From Streptomyces sp. DH-12 (GTDB lineage Bacteria > Actinomycetota > Actinomycetes > Streptomycetales > Streptomycetaceae): a DNA stretch of 64,000 bases. The notes beneath the pieces were generated by a model. That model worked only from the letters and a program-made list of their open reading frames with translations. It made no database searches and was not told where the DNA came from. Positions 1 through 9,165 of the stretch are shown here, piece after piece; within the stretch, counting starts at the first letter, position 1, and each line of letters opens with the position of its first letter. The position numbers and the translations under genes are program-made. The DNA is taken from the NCBI RefSeq assembly GCF_002899455.1, contig NZ_PPFB01000001.1, positions 2,882,501 to 2,946,500 of the forward strand. Direction: 5' to 3'.

Positions 1-86
1 ATCCCGTAGGGCGGGGTGCCCGACGGGTAGGCGGCTCCGCCGCGCCCGTCGGGCCCGGAGGACGGGGTGTCAGTTTCACGACTCAA
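1..86 (-). CDS. N-terminus of an unidentified protein (runs off left edge)
   Basis: Reading leftwards from a TTG at 84-86, an open frame runs to the window edge and encodes about 28 residues beginning MSRETDTPSSGPDG, followed by a Gly/Ala/Pro-rich stretch. A GGGAG-like ribosome site lies a few bases upstream. The Ser/Gly/Pro-rich N-terminus with Streptomyces codon use looks like the flexible start of a cytoplasmic or membrane protein, but no domain is visible. It follows the DUF6113-like gene on the same strand across a gap of about 190 bp, which probably holds its own promoter. Function cannot be assigned from this fragment. Confidence 0.45.
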   Translation of the reverse strand, partial: MSRETDTPSSGPDGRGGAAYPSGTPPYG

Positions 87-280
87 GGCAGGTTCTCCCG
101 GTTGGCTCCGCCGCCCGTCACGACCTCACGGTGGGGGTCCTCCCAGCTCGGGCGAGGCCGAGGGTGCGAAGGAGGCTCGGCGGCGCGCACCACCTTACTG
201 GCCATATCCGGCCGGTATCCCAGTACCGCCGGGGAAACCCACACCGGACCATCACGCCCTTGGCACGGCGAAGTGGTACG

Positions 281-694
281 TCACTTGCGAAGTCGGGCGG
301 GGTCCCCGTCCGGTTGCTTCCCGGGTCCGATGGTGGCGCAGATCACAGCCACGGCCATGCCGCCGAGCAGGAAGAGGTAGGAGCCGCCTCCCGCGGCGAA
401 CAGGAAGTCGCCTTCCGGACGGCTGGCCGTCAGCAGGATGACGGTGATCATCCAGCCGGCGGCGACGGCCACCCCGCCCGACCGGCTGCGGGTCACCCGT
501 GCCGCCCCGAGCACCAGTCCGGCCTCGCCGGCCAGGGCGAGCAGCAGCCCGCCGGGGAACCACGCGGGCTGGACCAGCGCCCCGGCGACGCCGACCACGG
601 CGCCGAGCACCAGCAGTCCGAGCAGGACCGCTGCGCGCCCGGGGGAGGGCGGACGCAGCGGCCGCGCCAGCGCGGGCACGTGGTCGCCGCTCAC
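281..694 (-). CDS. DUF6113-like small integral membrane protein
   Basis: A 137-aa protein starting at GTG 692-694, which overlaps the mshB stop codon by four bases (GTGA), so it is translationally coupled to mshB. After about 15 hydrophilic residues it is almost entirely hydrophobic, with roughly four membrane helices separated by short loops and a polar C-terminal tail rich in Asp, Arg and Lys. This matches the small actinobacterial membrane family found directly after mshB (DUF6113), whose function is unknown. Coupling to mshB suggests co-expression with mycothiol biosynthesis, but that link is inference. The start is better than longer upstream options because those overlap mshB deeply in another frame. 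Confidence 0.75.
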   Translation of the reverse strand: MSGDHVPALARPLRPPSPGRAAVLLGLLVLGAVVGVAGALVQPAWFPGGLLLALAGEAGLVLGAARVTRSRSGGVAVAAGWMITVILLTASRPEGDFLFAAGGGSYLFLLGGMAVAVICATIGPGKQPDGDPARLRK

Positions 695-1557
695 GACGCC
701 TCCTCCGTGCCGACGCCGGCGAACAGGTCGCCCTCCCGGCCCGCGGGCCGCTCGCCGCGCACCAGTTCGTAGTACTCGGTGGTGAACAGCGGCTGCGCGA
801 GCTCGTTGGACAGCACGAAGTACGGCTGGTCGGCGACGGTGATCTGGGTGGCGTGGGCGCGCATCGCGGCGGCCTTCGCGCCGGCGTACGCGGTGCCGTC
901 GACGGCGGTCGTGATCCGTTCGTCGTCCACCACGCCGGGGACGTCCCGCACCGAGGCGGACCTGTCGAAGGGCAGGGTGGGCAGGTCGCGCTCCAGTCGG
1001 GCGAAGGCCTCCTCGGCCACGGAGCGCGGTACGCGGTTCCAGTAGACCTTGGGCACGTCCCATCCGCGCTCGGCGGCCAGCTCGACGGCGCGCATGGCGA
1101 CGCGGTGGGCCTGGATGTGGTCGGGGTGCCCGTAGCCGCCGTTGTCGTCGTACGTGACCAGCACCTGCGGCCGTACTTCGAGGATCACCTCGGCGAGCAG
1201 CCCGGCGGCCTGGTCGACGTCGGCCCGCCAGAAGCAGGCGGGATCGTCGTTGTCGGGCAGGCCCATCATCCCGGAGTCGCAGTACCGCCCGGCCCCGCCG
1301 AGCAGCCGGAAGTCCGTGACGCCGAGCGCCGCCATCGCCTCCCGCAGCTCGCCGAGCCGGTGTCCGCCGAGGGCTGCGCCGCCGAGGTGCCGCAGCTCGG
1401 GCGGGATGACCTCGCCGCGCTCACCGAGGGTGCAGGTGACCAGCGTCACGTGGGCCCCCTCGGCCGCGTAGCGCGCCATGGTCGCGCCGTTGTTGATCGA
1501 CTCGTCGTCCGGGTGCGCGTGCACCAGCATCAGACGCCGCTCGGGCAGTTCCGTCAT
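691..1557 (-). CDS. mshB: N-acetyl-1-D-myo-inositol-2-amino-2-deoxy-alpha-D-glucopyranoside deacetylase (MshB)
   Basis: Zinc deacetylase of the LmbE/PIG-L family that removes the acetyl group from GlcNAc-inositol, the second step of mycothiol synthesis, in the cytoplasm. The 288-aa product has the N-terminal zinc motif AHPDDE (His15, Asp17, Asp18) and the downstream GHPDH motif near residue 148 that supplies the third metal ligand. Length matches the family (about 290-300 aa). The start at ATG 1555-1557 is supported by a TAGGGT box seven bases upstream with no Shine-Dalgarno, consistent with a leaderless transcript. The longer 340-aa reading has an Arg/Pro-rich extension that does not resemble the family. 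Its stop overlaps the start of the small membrane gene. Confidence 0.93.
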   Translation of the reverse strand: MTELPERRLMLVHAHPDDESINNGATMARYAAEGAHVTLVTCTLGERGEVIPPELRHLGGAALGGHRLGELREAMAALGVTDFRLLGGAGRYCDSGMMGLPDNDDPACFWRADVDQAAGLLAEVILEVRPQVLVTYDDNGGYGHPDHIQAHRVAMRAVELAAERGWDVPKVYWNRVPRSVAEEAFARLERDLPTLPFDRSASVRDVPGVVDDERITTAVDGTAYAGAKAAAMRAHATQITVADQPYFVLSNELAQPLFTTEYYELVRGERPAGREGDLFAGVGTEEAS

Positions 1558-1564
1558 GGGTCCC

Positions 1565-1570
1565 ACCCTA
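1565..1570 (-). promoter_or_regulatory. Candidate -10 box (TAGGGT) for leaderless mshB
   Basis: On the minus strand TAGGGT ends seven bases before the mshB ATG, with no ribosome-binding sequence in between. In actinobacteria a TANNNT box at this distance typically gives transcripts starting at the start codon. Confidence 0.5.
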
Positions 1571-1730
1571 TTGGCGCGGGACGCTTCCGGCGGACCCGGC
1601 CGCACAGGGCGCGGGCCCGGGGGCGGGTCGAGCCGGAGGAGTCCCGGAGGGACCGGAAGCGTTTTCTGTCGCGCGACGGCCCGGGGAAGGCGCCGGGGGC
1701 CGGCTCGCCGCACCGGGGGTGCGACGAACC

Positions 1731-1794
1731 GGCCGACCGTGGCGGGCCGGCCGACCGTGGCGGGCCGGCCGACCGTGGCGGGACGGCCGACGGG
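1731..1794. repeat. 18-bp tandem repeat, about 3.5 copies
   Basis: The unit GGCCGACCGTGGCGGGCC is repeated at 1731-1748, 1749-1766 and 1767-1784 (last copy ends in AC), followed by a partial copy. It lies just after the CAP-domain gene stop on the minus strand. The GGCCGGCC junctions are self-complementary, so the RNA could fold and act as a terminator. Confidence 0.8.
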
Positions 1795-1801
1795 ACGCCG
1801 C

Positions 1802-2686
1802 TCAGTAGTCGATGTTGATGGCGGCGACGAGCCGGCCGGCGCCGTCGGTGACGATCGCCGCGCCCGCCTCGGTCGAACTCCCGTAGGTGAGCGCGGTCTT
1901 GTGCCCCGGGCTGTTGAACCAGGCCTCGATCATCGCCTCGGGGGTGTTGCCGCTGCCGCCCATGAAGAGGACCTCGTGGCCGCAGTGCGTGAGGGTTCCG
2001 TTCTGGAGGTTGCGCGCGGAGCACTCCTCGGCCTGGCCGGCCAGGCCGGCGCTCTCCGCGACGGGCGAGAGCCCCAGGGCGCGGCGGCGTTCGTTGAGCA
2101 GGGAGATGAGCCGGCGCTCGTTGGCGGACATGCCGGCGGAGGACGAGCCGCCGGACTGCGAACCGCCGGAAGCGGAGCCGCTGGGATTCGAGCCGCCGGA
2201 ATTCGAGCTGCCGGAAGCGGAGCCGCCGCTGCCCGAGGTGGCCGCGTCCGCGGCCTCCTTCTGTCGTTGCTTCGCCCGGGCGGCCTTCTCACGGGCCTCC
2301 TCCGCCGCGGCCTCGCTCTCGCGCTCGGCTTCCCGCTGGTTCTCGTGCGCCGTCTTCGCGGCGTGCGCGCGGGCCTTCTGCTCCTCCTCGCGTATCCGCC
2401 GCTCGGCCGTCTCCTCCGTCTCGCCCTCTGCCGCGTGCATCGCCTCGACACGCGTGTCGTCCGCCTCGGCGGCACGGTCGCCGGCGGACCGCTGCCCCTG
2501 CGGCTTCCCGGACGCCGCGGCGCCGGTGGCGTCCGGGTCGCTCTGCCACATCAGCGCGGCCGCTCCGCCCAGCGCGAGGAGGACGCCGGACGCCGCGAGG
2601 ATCCGGACGCGCGGGGTGCTGGTCCTCGCATGGGAACGGCCGGTCTTCGCGCGGGTCCTGCCGCGTGACGCACGGTGCTGAGACAT
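1802..2686 (-). CDS. CAP (SCP/PR-1) domain exoprotein with membrane anchor
   Basis: A 294-aa protein with a basic N-terminus (Arg/Lys/Ser-rich, residues 1-28), one hydrophobic segment (about 29-47) serving as signal or anchor, a long charged Glu/Ala/Arg-rich segment predicted to be helical (about 70-135), a Ser/Gly/Asn linker with repeated SGGS-type motifs (about 138-175), and a C-terminal CAP domain of about 115 residues. The CAP domain carries the [10 protein letters not shown] start, a C-x-H region (LTHCGHEV), and the AWFNSPGHK signature. CAP proteins are extracellular; some bind lipids or act in the cell wall, but the activity here is unknown. It appears monocistronic, with mshB downstream after a repeat-containing gap. 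Confidence 0.85.
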   Translation of the reverse strand: MSQHRASRGRTRAKTGRSHARTSTPRVRILAASGVLLALGGAAALMWQSDPDATGAAASGKPQGQRSAGDRAAEADDTRVEAMHAAEGETEETAERRIREEEQKARAHAAKTAHENQREAERESEAAAEEAREKAARAKQRQKEAADAATSGSGGSASGSSNSGGSNPSGSASGGSQSGGSSSAGMSANERRLISLLNERRRALGLSPVAESAGLAGQAEECSARNLQNGTLTHCGHEVLFMGGSGNTPEAMIEAWFNSPGHKTALTYGSSTEAGAAIVTDGAGRLVAAINIDY

Positions 2687-2761
2687 CAGGAAGGTCCAGT
2701 TCTCTCCGGGGAAGGGATCACCGGTGAGGAGTGGGCGACGCCCAACCCGTCCCGCTCCGTT

Positions 2762-2920
2762 ATGGCTTCGTTACCCCGGATCGCCGATCCGGTGCCGGGC
2801 GCCCGCCACCGCGGACGTGTGCGCCGCTCCCCAGGCGACGGCGATCAGCCCTTCGACCCCGTGAACACCGGGAAGGACAACGTCAGCCAGGCGCTCAAGC
2901 GAGCACCCCGAGAACAGTGA
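2762..2920 (+). CDS. Possible small gene or gene remnant
   Basis: An ATG at 2762 opens a 52-codon frame whose last 25 codons (ending in a segment read as NTGKDNVSQALKRAPREQ) have the codon bias and composition of a real Streptomyces protein. The first part is less convincing and contains a rare TTA leucine codon. No ribosome site is obvious. It lies between the divergent start of the CAP gene and the end of the amidase gene. It may be the 3-prime remnant of a decayed gene rather than an intact one; no function is proposed. Confidence 0.25.
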   Translation: MASLPRIADPVPGARHRGRVRRSPGDGDQPFDPVNTGKDNVSQALKRAPREQ

Positions 2921-2965
2921 GGGCCGAGATGCTCACGGTTTCGCCGGCGCCTCACCGGACCACCG

Positions 2966-4405
2966 TCAGTCGTCCTGGAGCCGCCGGAACGGCCGGTCCG
3001 CCTCCAGCTCGAACGCCAGCTCCAGGAGCGTCCGTTCCGCACCCGGGCGGCCCGAGAACATGACGCCGACGGGCAGGCCGTCCGGGGTCGCGTGCGTGGC
3101 CGGGAGGGAGATCGACGGGGTGCCGACGACGTTGTTGACCGGGGTGAACGCCACGTAGGCGAGGATGCGTTCGATCAGGGTGGCGTACGGGACGGACGGG
3201 CTGAGGTGGCCCAGCGGCGGGGTGGTGTGGGCGAGGACGGGGGACAGGATGACGTCCAGGCCCCGGAACGCCGCCGCGTACGCCTCCCGCGTCCGCTTCA
3301 GCCGCCGCAGCACCCCCGGTGTACGCCGCCAGTTGGCGACGTAGGTCGCGCGCAGACCGCGGCTGAGGCCGTCCATGCGGTGGCGGTCGAAGTCCGCGCC
3401 CATGGTCCGGCCCGTGGTGCCGATGAGGAACGACAGCATGCCCCAGTAGGTGAGGAAGTCCTCGGTGAAGTGCGGGTCGATGGCCAGCTCCACCGGGGTC
3501 ACCGTGTGGCCCAGCCCTTCCAGCCGCCGGGCCGTCCCGGTGACGGCCGCGCGGGTGTCCTCGTCGGTGCGGGCGCCGTTCGGGGAGTCCACCAGCAGAC
3601 CGATCCGCAGCCGGCGGTCCGCCGGGCCCTCGACCAGCCCGACAGCGGGCAGCCTCGGGTTGCGGCGGTGCAGTTCGGCCGCCGCGAGGAACGCCGCGCT
3701 GTCCCGGACCGTGCGGCTCACGATGCCGTCCACCACGATGTCGATGGGGAGCTGACGGCCTTGCGCGTTCGGCACGGTCCGGCCGCGGGTCGGCTTCAGG
3801 CCGACGAGTCCGCAGGCGGCGGCCGGGATGCGGATGGAGCCGCCGCCGTCGTTGGCGTGCGCGACCGGTACGGCGCCCGCGGCGACCAGGGCCGCGCTGC
3901 CGCCGGAGGAACCGCCCGCCGAGTGGCCGGTGTTCCAGGGATTGCGGACCGGCGGGCCCTCCTCGAACTCCGTGGTGGGGCTGAAGCCGAACTCGGGCAG
4001 CCGCGTCTTGCCGAGCACCGTGACGCCGGTGCTCAGCAGCTGGCGGGTGAACGCGGCGTGCCGACGGGCCGGACGGGGCACGAACGCGGCGCTGCCGTGG
4101 CCCGTGGGCAGACCCGCGAAGTCGGTGTTGTCCTTCACGAGGGTCGGCACCCCGGCGAACGCGCCGCCGTCGGCCGGGGGGCGGGCGGGGACGTCGAGGT
4201 GCACCTGGACAGCGTCGAGCCGGGCGTCGGCGTCCCGGACCCGGGCCGCCGCGTCCCGTGCGACCTCGGCGGCGCTCACCTCGCCCCGGCGGATCGCCGC
4301 GGCGAGGCCGACCGCGTCCAGGTCGCGCAGGGCGTCGTCACGGAAGACGTGGACCCTGGTCCGCGCCTCGCCGCGTCCCTGGCTCTGTTCCTCGGAAGTC
4401 GTCAC
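2966..4405 (-). CDS. Amidase signature family hydrolase
   Basis: A 479-aa amidase with the Ser-cisSer-Lys triad of the family: the catalytic Lys in PTLVKDNTD (near residue 90), the GSS-rich signature SAGGSSGGSAALVAAG with the first catalytic Ser, and GGGSIRIPAA with the nucleophile. It hydrolyses amide bonds, but the substrate cannot be read from sequence; relatives include 6-aminohexanoate-cyclic-dimer hydrolases and general aryl or peptide amidases. Full length for the family and no signal peptide, so cytoplasmic. Translation starts at GTG 4403-4405. An 8-bp inverted repeat lies 25-45 bp upstream of the start and may be a regulator site. Monocistronic; the next gene on the strand is a small membrane protein gene 88 bp upstream. 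Confidence 0.88.
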   Translation of the reverse strand: MTTSEEQSQGRGEARTRVHVFRDDALRDLDAVGLAAAIRRGEVSAAEVARDAAARVRDADARLDAVQVHLDVPARPPADGGAFAGVPTLVKDNTDFAGLPTGHGSAAFVPRPARRHAAFTRQLLSTGVTVLGKTRLPEFGFSPTTEFEEGPPVRNPWNTGHSAGGSSGGSAALVAAGAVPVAHANDGGGSIRIPAAACGLVGLKPTRGRTVPNAQGRQLPIDIVVDGIVSRTVRDSAAFLAAAELHRRNPRLPAVGLVEGPADRRLRIGLLVDSPNGARTDEDTRAAVTGTARRLEGLGHTVTPVELAIDPHFTEDFLTYWGMLSFLIGTTGRTMGADFDRHRMDGLSRGLRATYVANWRRTPGVLRRLKRTREAYAAAFRGLDVILSPVLAHTTPPLGHLSPSVPYATLIERILAYVAFTPVNNVVGTPSISLPATHATPDGLPVGVMFSGRPGAERTLLELAFELEADRPFRRLQDD

Positions 4406-4429
4406 CGTCGGCTCCGCCCTGCGTGCGTG

Positions 4430-4466
4430 AATGATGGCTCGCCCATCATTGCTTACCGACGGGTAA
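4430..4466. promoter_or_regulatory. Two adjacent inverted repeats upstream of the amidase gene
   Basis: AATGATGG and CCATCATT form perfect 8-bp arms around a 5-base spacer (4430-4450). Directly beside it TTACC-GACG-GGTAA forms a second, smaller inverted repeat (4453-4466). Both sit 25-60 bp before the amidase start and look like operator half-sites rather than a terminator, as no T-run follows. Confidence 0.5.
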
Positions 4467-4493
4467 CACGCGAGAGGCCGGCGGCGGCCGCGC

Positions 4494-4688
4494 TCAGAAG
4501 CTGAGGCTGCCGATCATCCCCGCGATGTTGGAGGTGACTTCGTTGATCGTGGGCGCGATCGTCGACGAGGCCAGGTAGAAGCCGAGCAGCATGCACACGA
4601 TCGCGTGCCCTGCCTTCAGTCCCGACTTCTTGATCAGCAGGAAGACGATGATCGCCAGCAGCACCACCGCCGAAATCGAGAGTGCCAC
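4494..4688 (-). CDS. Small two-helix membrane protein (64 aa)
   Basis: A 64-aa protein starting at GTG 4686-4688 with a strong GGAGGTGA ribosome site about nine bases upstream. Residues 3-20 form a hydrophobic helix, followed by KKSGLKAGH, a second helix (about 28-46) containing MLLGFYLASS, and a polar C-terminal tail. It resembles small membrane proteins conserved in Streptomyces chromosomes and also seen in integrative elements, none with a known role. It is transcribed divergently from the neighbouring S9 peptidase gene. No catalytic motif is present, so a structural or regulatory membrane role is the most that can be inferred. Confidence 0.75.
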   Translation of the reverse strand: MALSISAVVLLAIIVFLLIKKSGLKAGHAIVCMLLGFYLASSTIAPTINEVTSNIAGMIGSLSF

Positions 4689-4851
4689 GGCGGCTCACCT
4701 CCAAGGATCCCAGGGCGCGGGGGTCAGGAATATGGGGGCAGTACGTTCACACAGCGGGCAGCAGGTTCATACCCACTATGCGCTAACGATCATAACTATC
4801 CGTACGTGCGCATCGATCGGCGCACAGCCGCACAAGGGGGCGCATGGCCAA

Positions 4852-4857
4852 TATGGT
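4852..4857 (+). promoter_or_regulatory. Candidate -10 box (TATGGT) for the S9 peptidase gene
   Basis: TATGGT ends six bases before the ATG at 4864 and no Shine-Dalgarno sequence lies between, suggesting a leaderless mRNA. The surrounding 4740-4860 region is AT-rich for this genome and serves as a divergent promoter region. Confidence 0.45.
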
Positions 4858-4863
4858 CAGGGC

Positions 4864-7002
4864 ATGACGACCGAGACGGACTCCTTCCCCCGGCGGCACG
4901 CCCGCACCCTCCGCTTCACGCTCGGCGCGCCGCGTTCGTTCAGCGTGGCGCCCGACGGCTCACGTGTCGTGTTCCTCCGCTCAGGTTCCGGTTCGGACCG
5001 GGCCAACGCCCTGTGGGTGCTCGACGCGGACGAGGGCGGGGAGCGCGTGGCCGCCGACCCGCGCGCCCTGCTGAACGGCGCCTCCGAGCAGCTCTCCGCC
5101 GAGGAGCGCGCGCGGCGCGAACGCAGCCGTGAGGGAGGCGCCGGCATCGTCGGCTACGCCACCGACGCGGCCGTCGAGTTGGCGGCTTTCTCCTTGTCAG
5201 GGCGGCTTTTCACGGCGGAGCTGAGGGCCGGCACGGCGCGCGAACTGCCCACTCCGGGGCCGGTGATCGACCCCCGTCCGTCACCCGACGGACGGCACGT
5301 CGCGTACGTCGCCCAGGGCGCGCTGCGGGTGGTCTCGGCGGAGGGGGCGGACGACCGCGCGCTCACCACCCCCGAAGCGGAGGACGTCACGTACGGATTG
5401 GCCGAGTTCATCGCGGCCGAGGAGATGCACCGTTCGCGCGGCTTCTGGTGGGCCCCGGAATCGGACCGGCTGCTGGTGGCGCGGGTGGACGACACGCCGG
5501 TGCGGCGGTGGTGGATCTCCGACCCCGCCCACCCGGAACGTGAGCCGCGTCACGTCCGCTACCCGGCGGCCGGCACCCCGAACGCGGACGTACGGCTGTT
5601 CGTCGTGGACCTCGCGGGGGCGCGCACGGAGGTCTCCTGGGACCGGGCGCGCTACCCGTATCTGGCGCGAGTGCACTGGTCAGCGGCGGGTGCCCCGCTG
5701 TTGCTCGTCCAGGCGCGCGACCAGCGGGCGCAACTGATCCTGGCCGTCGACCCGGACACCGGGGCGACCCGGATGGTGCACGCCGACGAAGACCCGGATT
5801 GGCTGGAACTTTTCCCCGGCGTGCCGTGCTGGAGCCCCTCGGGACAGCTCGTCCGGATCGCCGACGAAGGGGGCGCCCGGCGCCTCGTCGTGGGGGAACG
5901 GCCGCTCACCGGACCGCAGTTGCACATCCGTGCGGTCCTCGACGTCTCGGACGACGACGTGCTGGTCTCGGCGTCGGCGGGCGCGGAGGCGGCCGATCCG
6001 GAGATCGGCGAGGTGCACGTCCACCGGGTGAACGAACTGGGCGTGGAGCGGGTCTCGGAGGAGCCCGGCGTGCACACCGCGGTGCGCTCCGGAGGGGTCA
6101 CGGTGCTCGTCTCGGCGACCCTGGACCGGCCAGGTTCGCGCGTGCGGGTGCTCCGTGACGGGAAACAGACGGCGGCTGTCCCCTCGTACGCCGAAGACCC
6201 GGGTTTGTCCCCTCGGGTGACGCTGACGCAGGGGGGCGCACGCCGTATTCCGTGCGCCGTGCTTATGCCTCGGGACTACGCCGGTGACACCCTTCTGCCG
6301 GTGCTCATGGACCCCTACGGTGGTCCGCACGGCCAGCGGGTGGTGGCCGCCCACAACCCGTACCTGGCCTCGCAGTGGTTCGCCGACCAGGGCTTCGCCG
6401 TGATCGTCGCCGACGGGCGCGGCACCCCCGGCCGCTCCCCCGCCTGGGAGAAGTCCGTCAAGGACGACATCGCGGCCGTCGTCCTCCAGGACCAGGTCGA
6501 CGCGCTCCGGGCGCTGGCCGGGGACTTCCCGCTCGACCTGGACCGGGTCGCGATCCGCGGCTGGTCCTTCGGCGGCTACCTGGCGGCCCTCGCGGCGCTG
6601 CGCCGCCCCGACGTGTTCCACGCGGCCGTGGTGGGCGCCCCGGTCACCGACCTGCGCCTGTACGACACCCACTACCAGGAGCGCTACGTGGGGCACCCGG
6701 ACGAGCGGCCGGAGCTCTACCGCCGCAACTCGCTGGTCGACGACGCCGGCCTGGTCGACGCGGCGGAGCCGCACCGGCCCATGATGATCATCCACGGGCT
6801 GGCGGACGACAACGTGGTCGTCGCCCACTCGCTGCGGCTGTCCTCCGCCCTGCTGGCGGCCGGCCGCCCGCACGAGGTGCTGCCGCTGTCCGGCGTCACG
6901 CACATGACGCCGCAGGAGGAGGTCGCCGAGAACCTGCTCCGTCTCCAGCTCGGCTTCCTCAAGCGGGCCCTGTCCCTCCCGGACGCACCCGCCACGCGTT
7001 GA
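4864..7002 (+). CDS. S9 family peptidase (dipeptidyl peptidase IV / prolyl oligopeptidase type)
   Basis: A 712-aa serine peptidase with an N-terminal beta-propeller (DPP IV N-terminal region, about residues 20-440) and a C-terminal alpha/beta-hydrolase domain (about 480-710). The catalytic triad is visible: Ser568 in GWSFGGY, Asp648 in HGLADDN and His680 in GVTHMT. The segment EEMHRSRGFWW contains the paired Glu motif that in DPP IV binds the substrate amino terminus, so release of N-terminal dipeptides or tripeptides, often after proline, is likely. No signal peptide is seen; it is probably cytoplasmic and may process peptides brought in by the neighbouring peptide importers (inference). The start at 4864 is chosen over an upstream extension because of the TATGGT box and poor coding upstream. 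Confidence 0.9.
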   Translation: MTTETDSFPRRHARTLRFTLGAPRSFSVAPDGSRVVFLRSGSGSDRANALWVLDADEGGERVAADPRALLNGASEQLSAEERARRERSREGGAGIVGYATDAAVELAAFSLSGRLFTAELRAGTARELPTPGPVIDPRPSPDGRHVAYVAQGALRVVSAEGADDRALTTPEAEDVTYGLAEFIAAEEMHRSRGFWWAPESDRLLVARVDDTPVRRWWISDPAHPEREPRHVRYPAAGTPNADVRLFVVDLAGARTEVSWDRARYPYLARVHWSAAGAPLLLVQARDQRAQLILAVDPDTGATRMVHADEDPDWLELFPGVPCWSPSGQLVRIADEGGARRLVVGERPLTGPQLHIRAVLDVSDDDVLVSASAGAEAADPEIGEVHVHRVNELGVERVSEEPGVHTAVRSGGVTVLVSATLDRPGSRVRVLRDGKQTAAVPSYAEDPGLSPRVTLTQGGARRIPCAVLMPRDYAGDTLLPVLMDPYGGPHGQRVVAAHNPYLASQWFADQGFAVIVADGRGTPGRSPAWEKSVKDDIAAVVLQDQVDALRALAGDFPLDLDRVAIRGWSFGGYLAALAALRRPDVFHAAVVGAPVTDLRLYDTHYQERYVGHPDERPELYRRNSLVDDAGLVDAAEPHRPMMIIHGLADDNVVVAHSLRLSSALLAAGRPHEVLPLSGVTHMTPQEEVAENLLRLQLGFLKRALSLPDAPATR

Positions 7003-7078
7003 CACCGGGGCAACCCCGCGGAAACGGCGCCGCCACACGGACCGGGGAGACTGGCCGGTGTACGGCCGTGCGGGTGCC

Positions 7079-7119
7079 GTGAGCGGGCCGGGGTGCGCCA
7101 TGTCGCCCCGGCCCGTCAC
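7079..7119. terminator. Bidirectional hairpin terminator
   Basis: CGGGCCGGGG (7084-7093) pairs perfectly with CCCCGGCCCG (7106-7115) around a 12-base loop, and flanking GTGA/TCAC extends the stem with one bulge. It lies between the convergent S9 peptidase and ABC ATPase genes and can serve both. Confidence 0.65.
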
Positions 7120-7142
7120 CCGCTCCGCCGGCCGGCGCCCCG

Positions 7143-8192
7143 TCAGCCGGGCCCCTCGCCCCGCTCCTCCGCCGGCACCACGTGCTTCTCCTCCGCGAAG
7201 TGGCACGCCGAGTCGTGCGCGGCCGGGCCTCCGGTCTCCGCGAACCAGGGCGGCACCGCCAGCGCCGGCACCTCCACCGCGCACCGCTCCCGCGCCTTCC
7301 AGCAGCGGGTGCGGAAGCGGCAGCCGGACGGGATGTCCGTCGGCGACGGCACGTCCCCGCTCAGCACGATCCGCTCCCGGTGCTCCCGCGCCCGGGGGTC
7401 CGGCACCGGCACCGCGGACAGCAGCGCCTGCGTGTACGGGTGCGTGGGGTGGTCGTAGATCTCGGTGTCCGTGCCGGTCTCCACGATCCGGCCGAGGTAC
7501 ATCACCCCGACCCGGTCGGAGATGTGCCGCACGATCGACAGGTCGTGCGCGATGAACACGTACGACAGGTCGAACTCGCTCTGCAGCCGGTCCATCAGGT
7601 TGATGACCTGGGCCTGCACCGACACGTCCAGCGCGGACACCGGCTCGTCGGCGACGATCACCTCGGGGCGCAGCGCGAGGCCCCGCGCGATGCCGATGCG
7701 CTGCCGCTGGCCGCCGGAGAACTGGTGCGGATAGCGGTTGATGTACTCCGGGTTCAGGCCCACCACGTCCAGCAGGTCCTGCACCCGGCGCAGCCGGTCC
7801 CCCTTCGGCGCCACCTCGGGATGGATGTCGTACGGCTCCCCGATGATGTCGCCCACCGTCATGCGGGGGTTGAGCGAGGTGTACGGGTCCTGGAAGACCA
7901 TCTGGATGTTGCGGCGCACCGCCTTGAGCGCCTTGCCGGACAGCCGGGTGACGTCCTCGCCCTTGTAGCGGATCGAACCGGCCGTCGGCCGCTCCAGGTT
8001 GACCAGCATCTTCGCGACCGTCGACTTGCCGCAGCCGGACTCCCCCACGATGCCCAGCGTCTCGCCCCGGTCCAGGCGGAAGTCCACGCCGTCGACCGCC
8101 TTCACGGCGCCGACCTGCTTGCGGAAGACGACGCCCCGGGTCAGCGGGTAGTGCTTGACCAGGCCGCTGACCTCCAGGACCGGCTCAGCCAT
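7143..8192 (-). CDS. Peptide ABC importer ATP-binding protein (OppF/DppF type)
   Basis: A 349-aa ABC ATPase with Walker A GESGCGKS (near residue 53), the [15 protein letters not shown] signature, Walker [13 protein letters not shown], and the C-terminal oligopeptide/dipeptide-transporter extension containing the GCRFRTRCW Cys motif. It is one of two ATPases that power uptake by the 7143-12691 importer. The start at ATG 8190-8192 has a GGAGGGAG ribosome site and overlaps the preceding oppD-like gene by eight bases. It is the last gene of a five-gene operon (binding protein, permease B, permease C, ATPase D, ATPase F). Substrate class (oligopeptides, dipeptides) is inferred from the family. Confidence 0.92.
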   Translation of the reverse strand: MAEPVLEVSGLVKHYPLTRGVVFRKQVGAVKAVDGVDFRLDRGETLGIVGESGCGKSTVAKMLVNLERPTAGSIRYKGEDVTRLSGKALKAVRRNIQMVFQDPYTSLNPRMTVGDIIGEPYDIHPEVAPKGDRLRRVQDLLDVVGLNPEYINRYPHQFSGGQRQRIGIARGLALRPEVIVADEPVSALDVSVQAQVINLMDRLQSEFDLSYVFIAHDLSIVRHISDRVGVMYLGRIVETGTDTEIYDHPTHPYTQALLSAVPVPDPRAREHRERIVLSGDVPSPTDIPSGCRFRTRCWKARERCAVEVPALAVPPWFAETGGPAAHDSACHFAEEKHVVPAEERGEGPG

Positions 8193-9159
8193 CCAGGCAC
8201 TCCCTCCAGAAGTGGCAGGCGCTCCCGCGCGTGCCGGAGACCTCGTACAGCGGCGGGTCGTCGGTCGTGCACACGTCCCGGGCCAGCGGGCAGCGCGGAT
8301 GGAAGGGACAGCCCGGCGGGATGCGGGTGAGGTTGGGCGGCAGGCCCTTGATGGCGTACAGCTCCCGGCCCTTGTGGTCCAGGCGCGGGATGGAGTCCAG
8401 CAGACCGCGGGTGTACGGGTGGGCCGGGGCCTTGTAGATGTCGTGCACCGGCGCCGACTCCACGATCCGGCCCGCGTACATCACCGCGATGCGGTCGGCG
8501 ACGTCGGCGACCACGCCCAGGTCGTGGGTGATGAGGATGAGCCCCATCCGGTACTCCCGCTGGAGATCCGCGAGCAGCTCCATCACCTGGGCCTGGACGG
8601 TGACGTCGAGGGCGGTGGTCGGCTCGTCGGCGATGATCAGGGCCGGTTCCAGGGCGATCGCCATCGCGATCATGATGCGCTGGCGCATGCCGCCGGAGAA
8701 CTGGTGCGGGTACTGCCGGACCCGTTCCCGCGCGGCCGGGATGCGCACCCGGTCCATCAGCTCGACCGCCTTGGCCCGCGCGTCCCTGCGGGACATGCCC
8801 CGGTGCACGGTGAACATCTCCGCGAGCTGGTCGCCGACGGTGAGCACGGGGTTCAGGGCGGACAGCGCGTCCTGGAAGATCATCGCCATCTCGGCGCCCC
8901 GGATCCGCCGTCGTTCCTCCTCCTTGAGCGTCAGCAGGTCCCGGCCCTGGAAGACCACCTCGCCGCCGGTGATCCGGCCGGGCGGGGTGTCGAGGATGCC
9001 CATGACCGCCTGCGCGGTCACCGACTTGCCGGAGCCGGACTCGCCCAGCACGGCCAGGGTCTCCCCCGCGTCCACGCCGTAGGTGACCCCGTTGACCGCC
9101 TTCGCCACACCGTCCCGGGTGCGGAACTCCACGTGCAGGTCGCGTACTTCCAGCAGCAC
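8185..9159 (-). CDS. Peptide ABC importer ATP-binding protein (OppD/DppD type)
   Basis: A 324-aa ABC ATPase with Walker A GESGSGKS (near residue 38), signature [16 protein letters not shown], Walker [13 protein letters not shown], and the oligopeptide-transporter C-terminal domain with GCPFHPRCP. It pairs with the OppF-type protein to form the nucleotide-binding dimer. The start is GTG 9157-9159, only six bases after the stop of the preceding permease gene. Its own stop overlaps the next gene by eight bases, so the operon is tightly coupled. Confidence 0.92.
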   Translation of the reverse strand: MLLEVRDLHVEFRTRDGVAKAVNGVTYGVDAGETLAVLGESGSGKSVTAQAVMGILDTPPGRITGGEVVFQGRDLLTLKEEERRRIRGAEMAMIFQDALSALNPVLTVGDQLAEMFTVHRGMSRRDARAKAVELMDRVRIPAARERVRQYPHQFSGGMRQRIMIAMAIALEPALIIADEPTTALDVTVQAQVMELLADLQREYRMGLILITHDLGVVADVADRIAVMYAGRIVESAPVHDIYKAPAHPYTRGLLDSIPRLDHKGRELYAIKGLPPNLTRIPPGCPFHPRCPLARDVCTTDDPPLYEVSGTRGSACHFWRECLDG

Positions 9160-9165
9160 CGCGGC

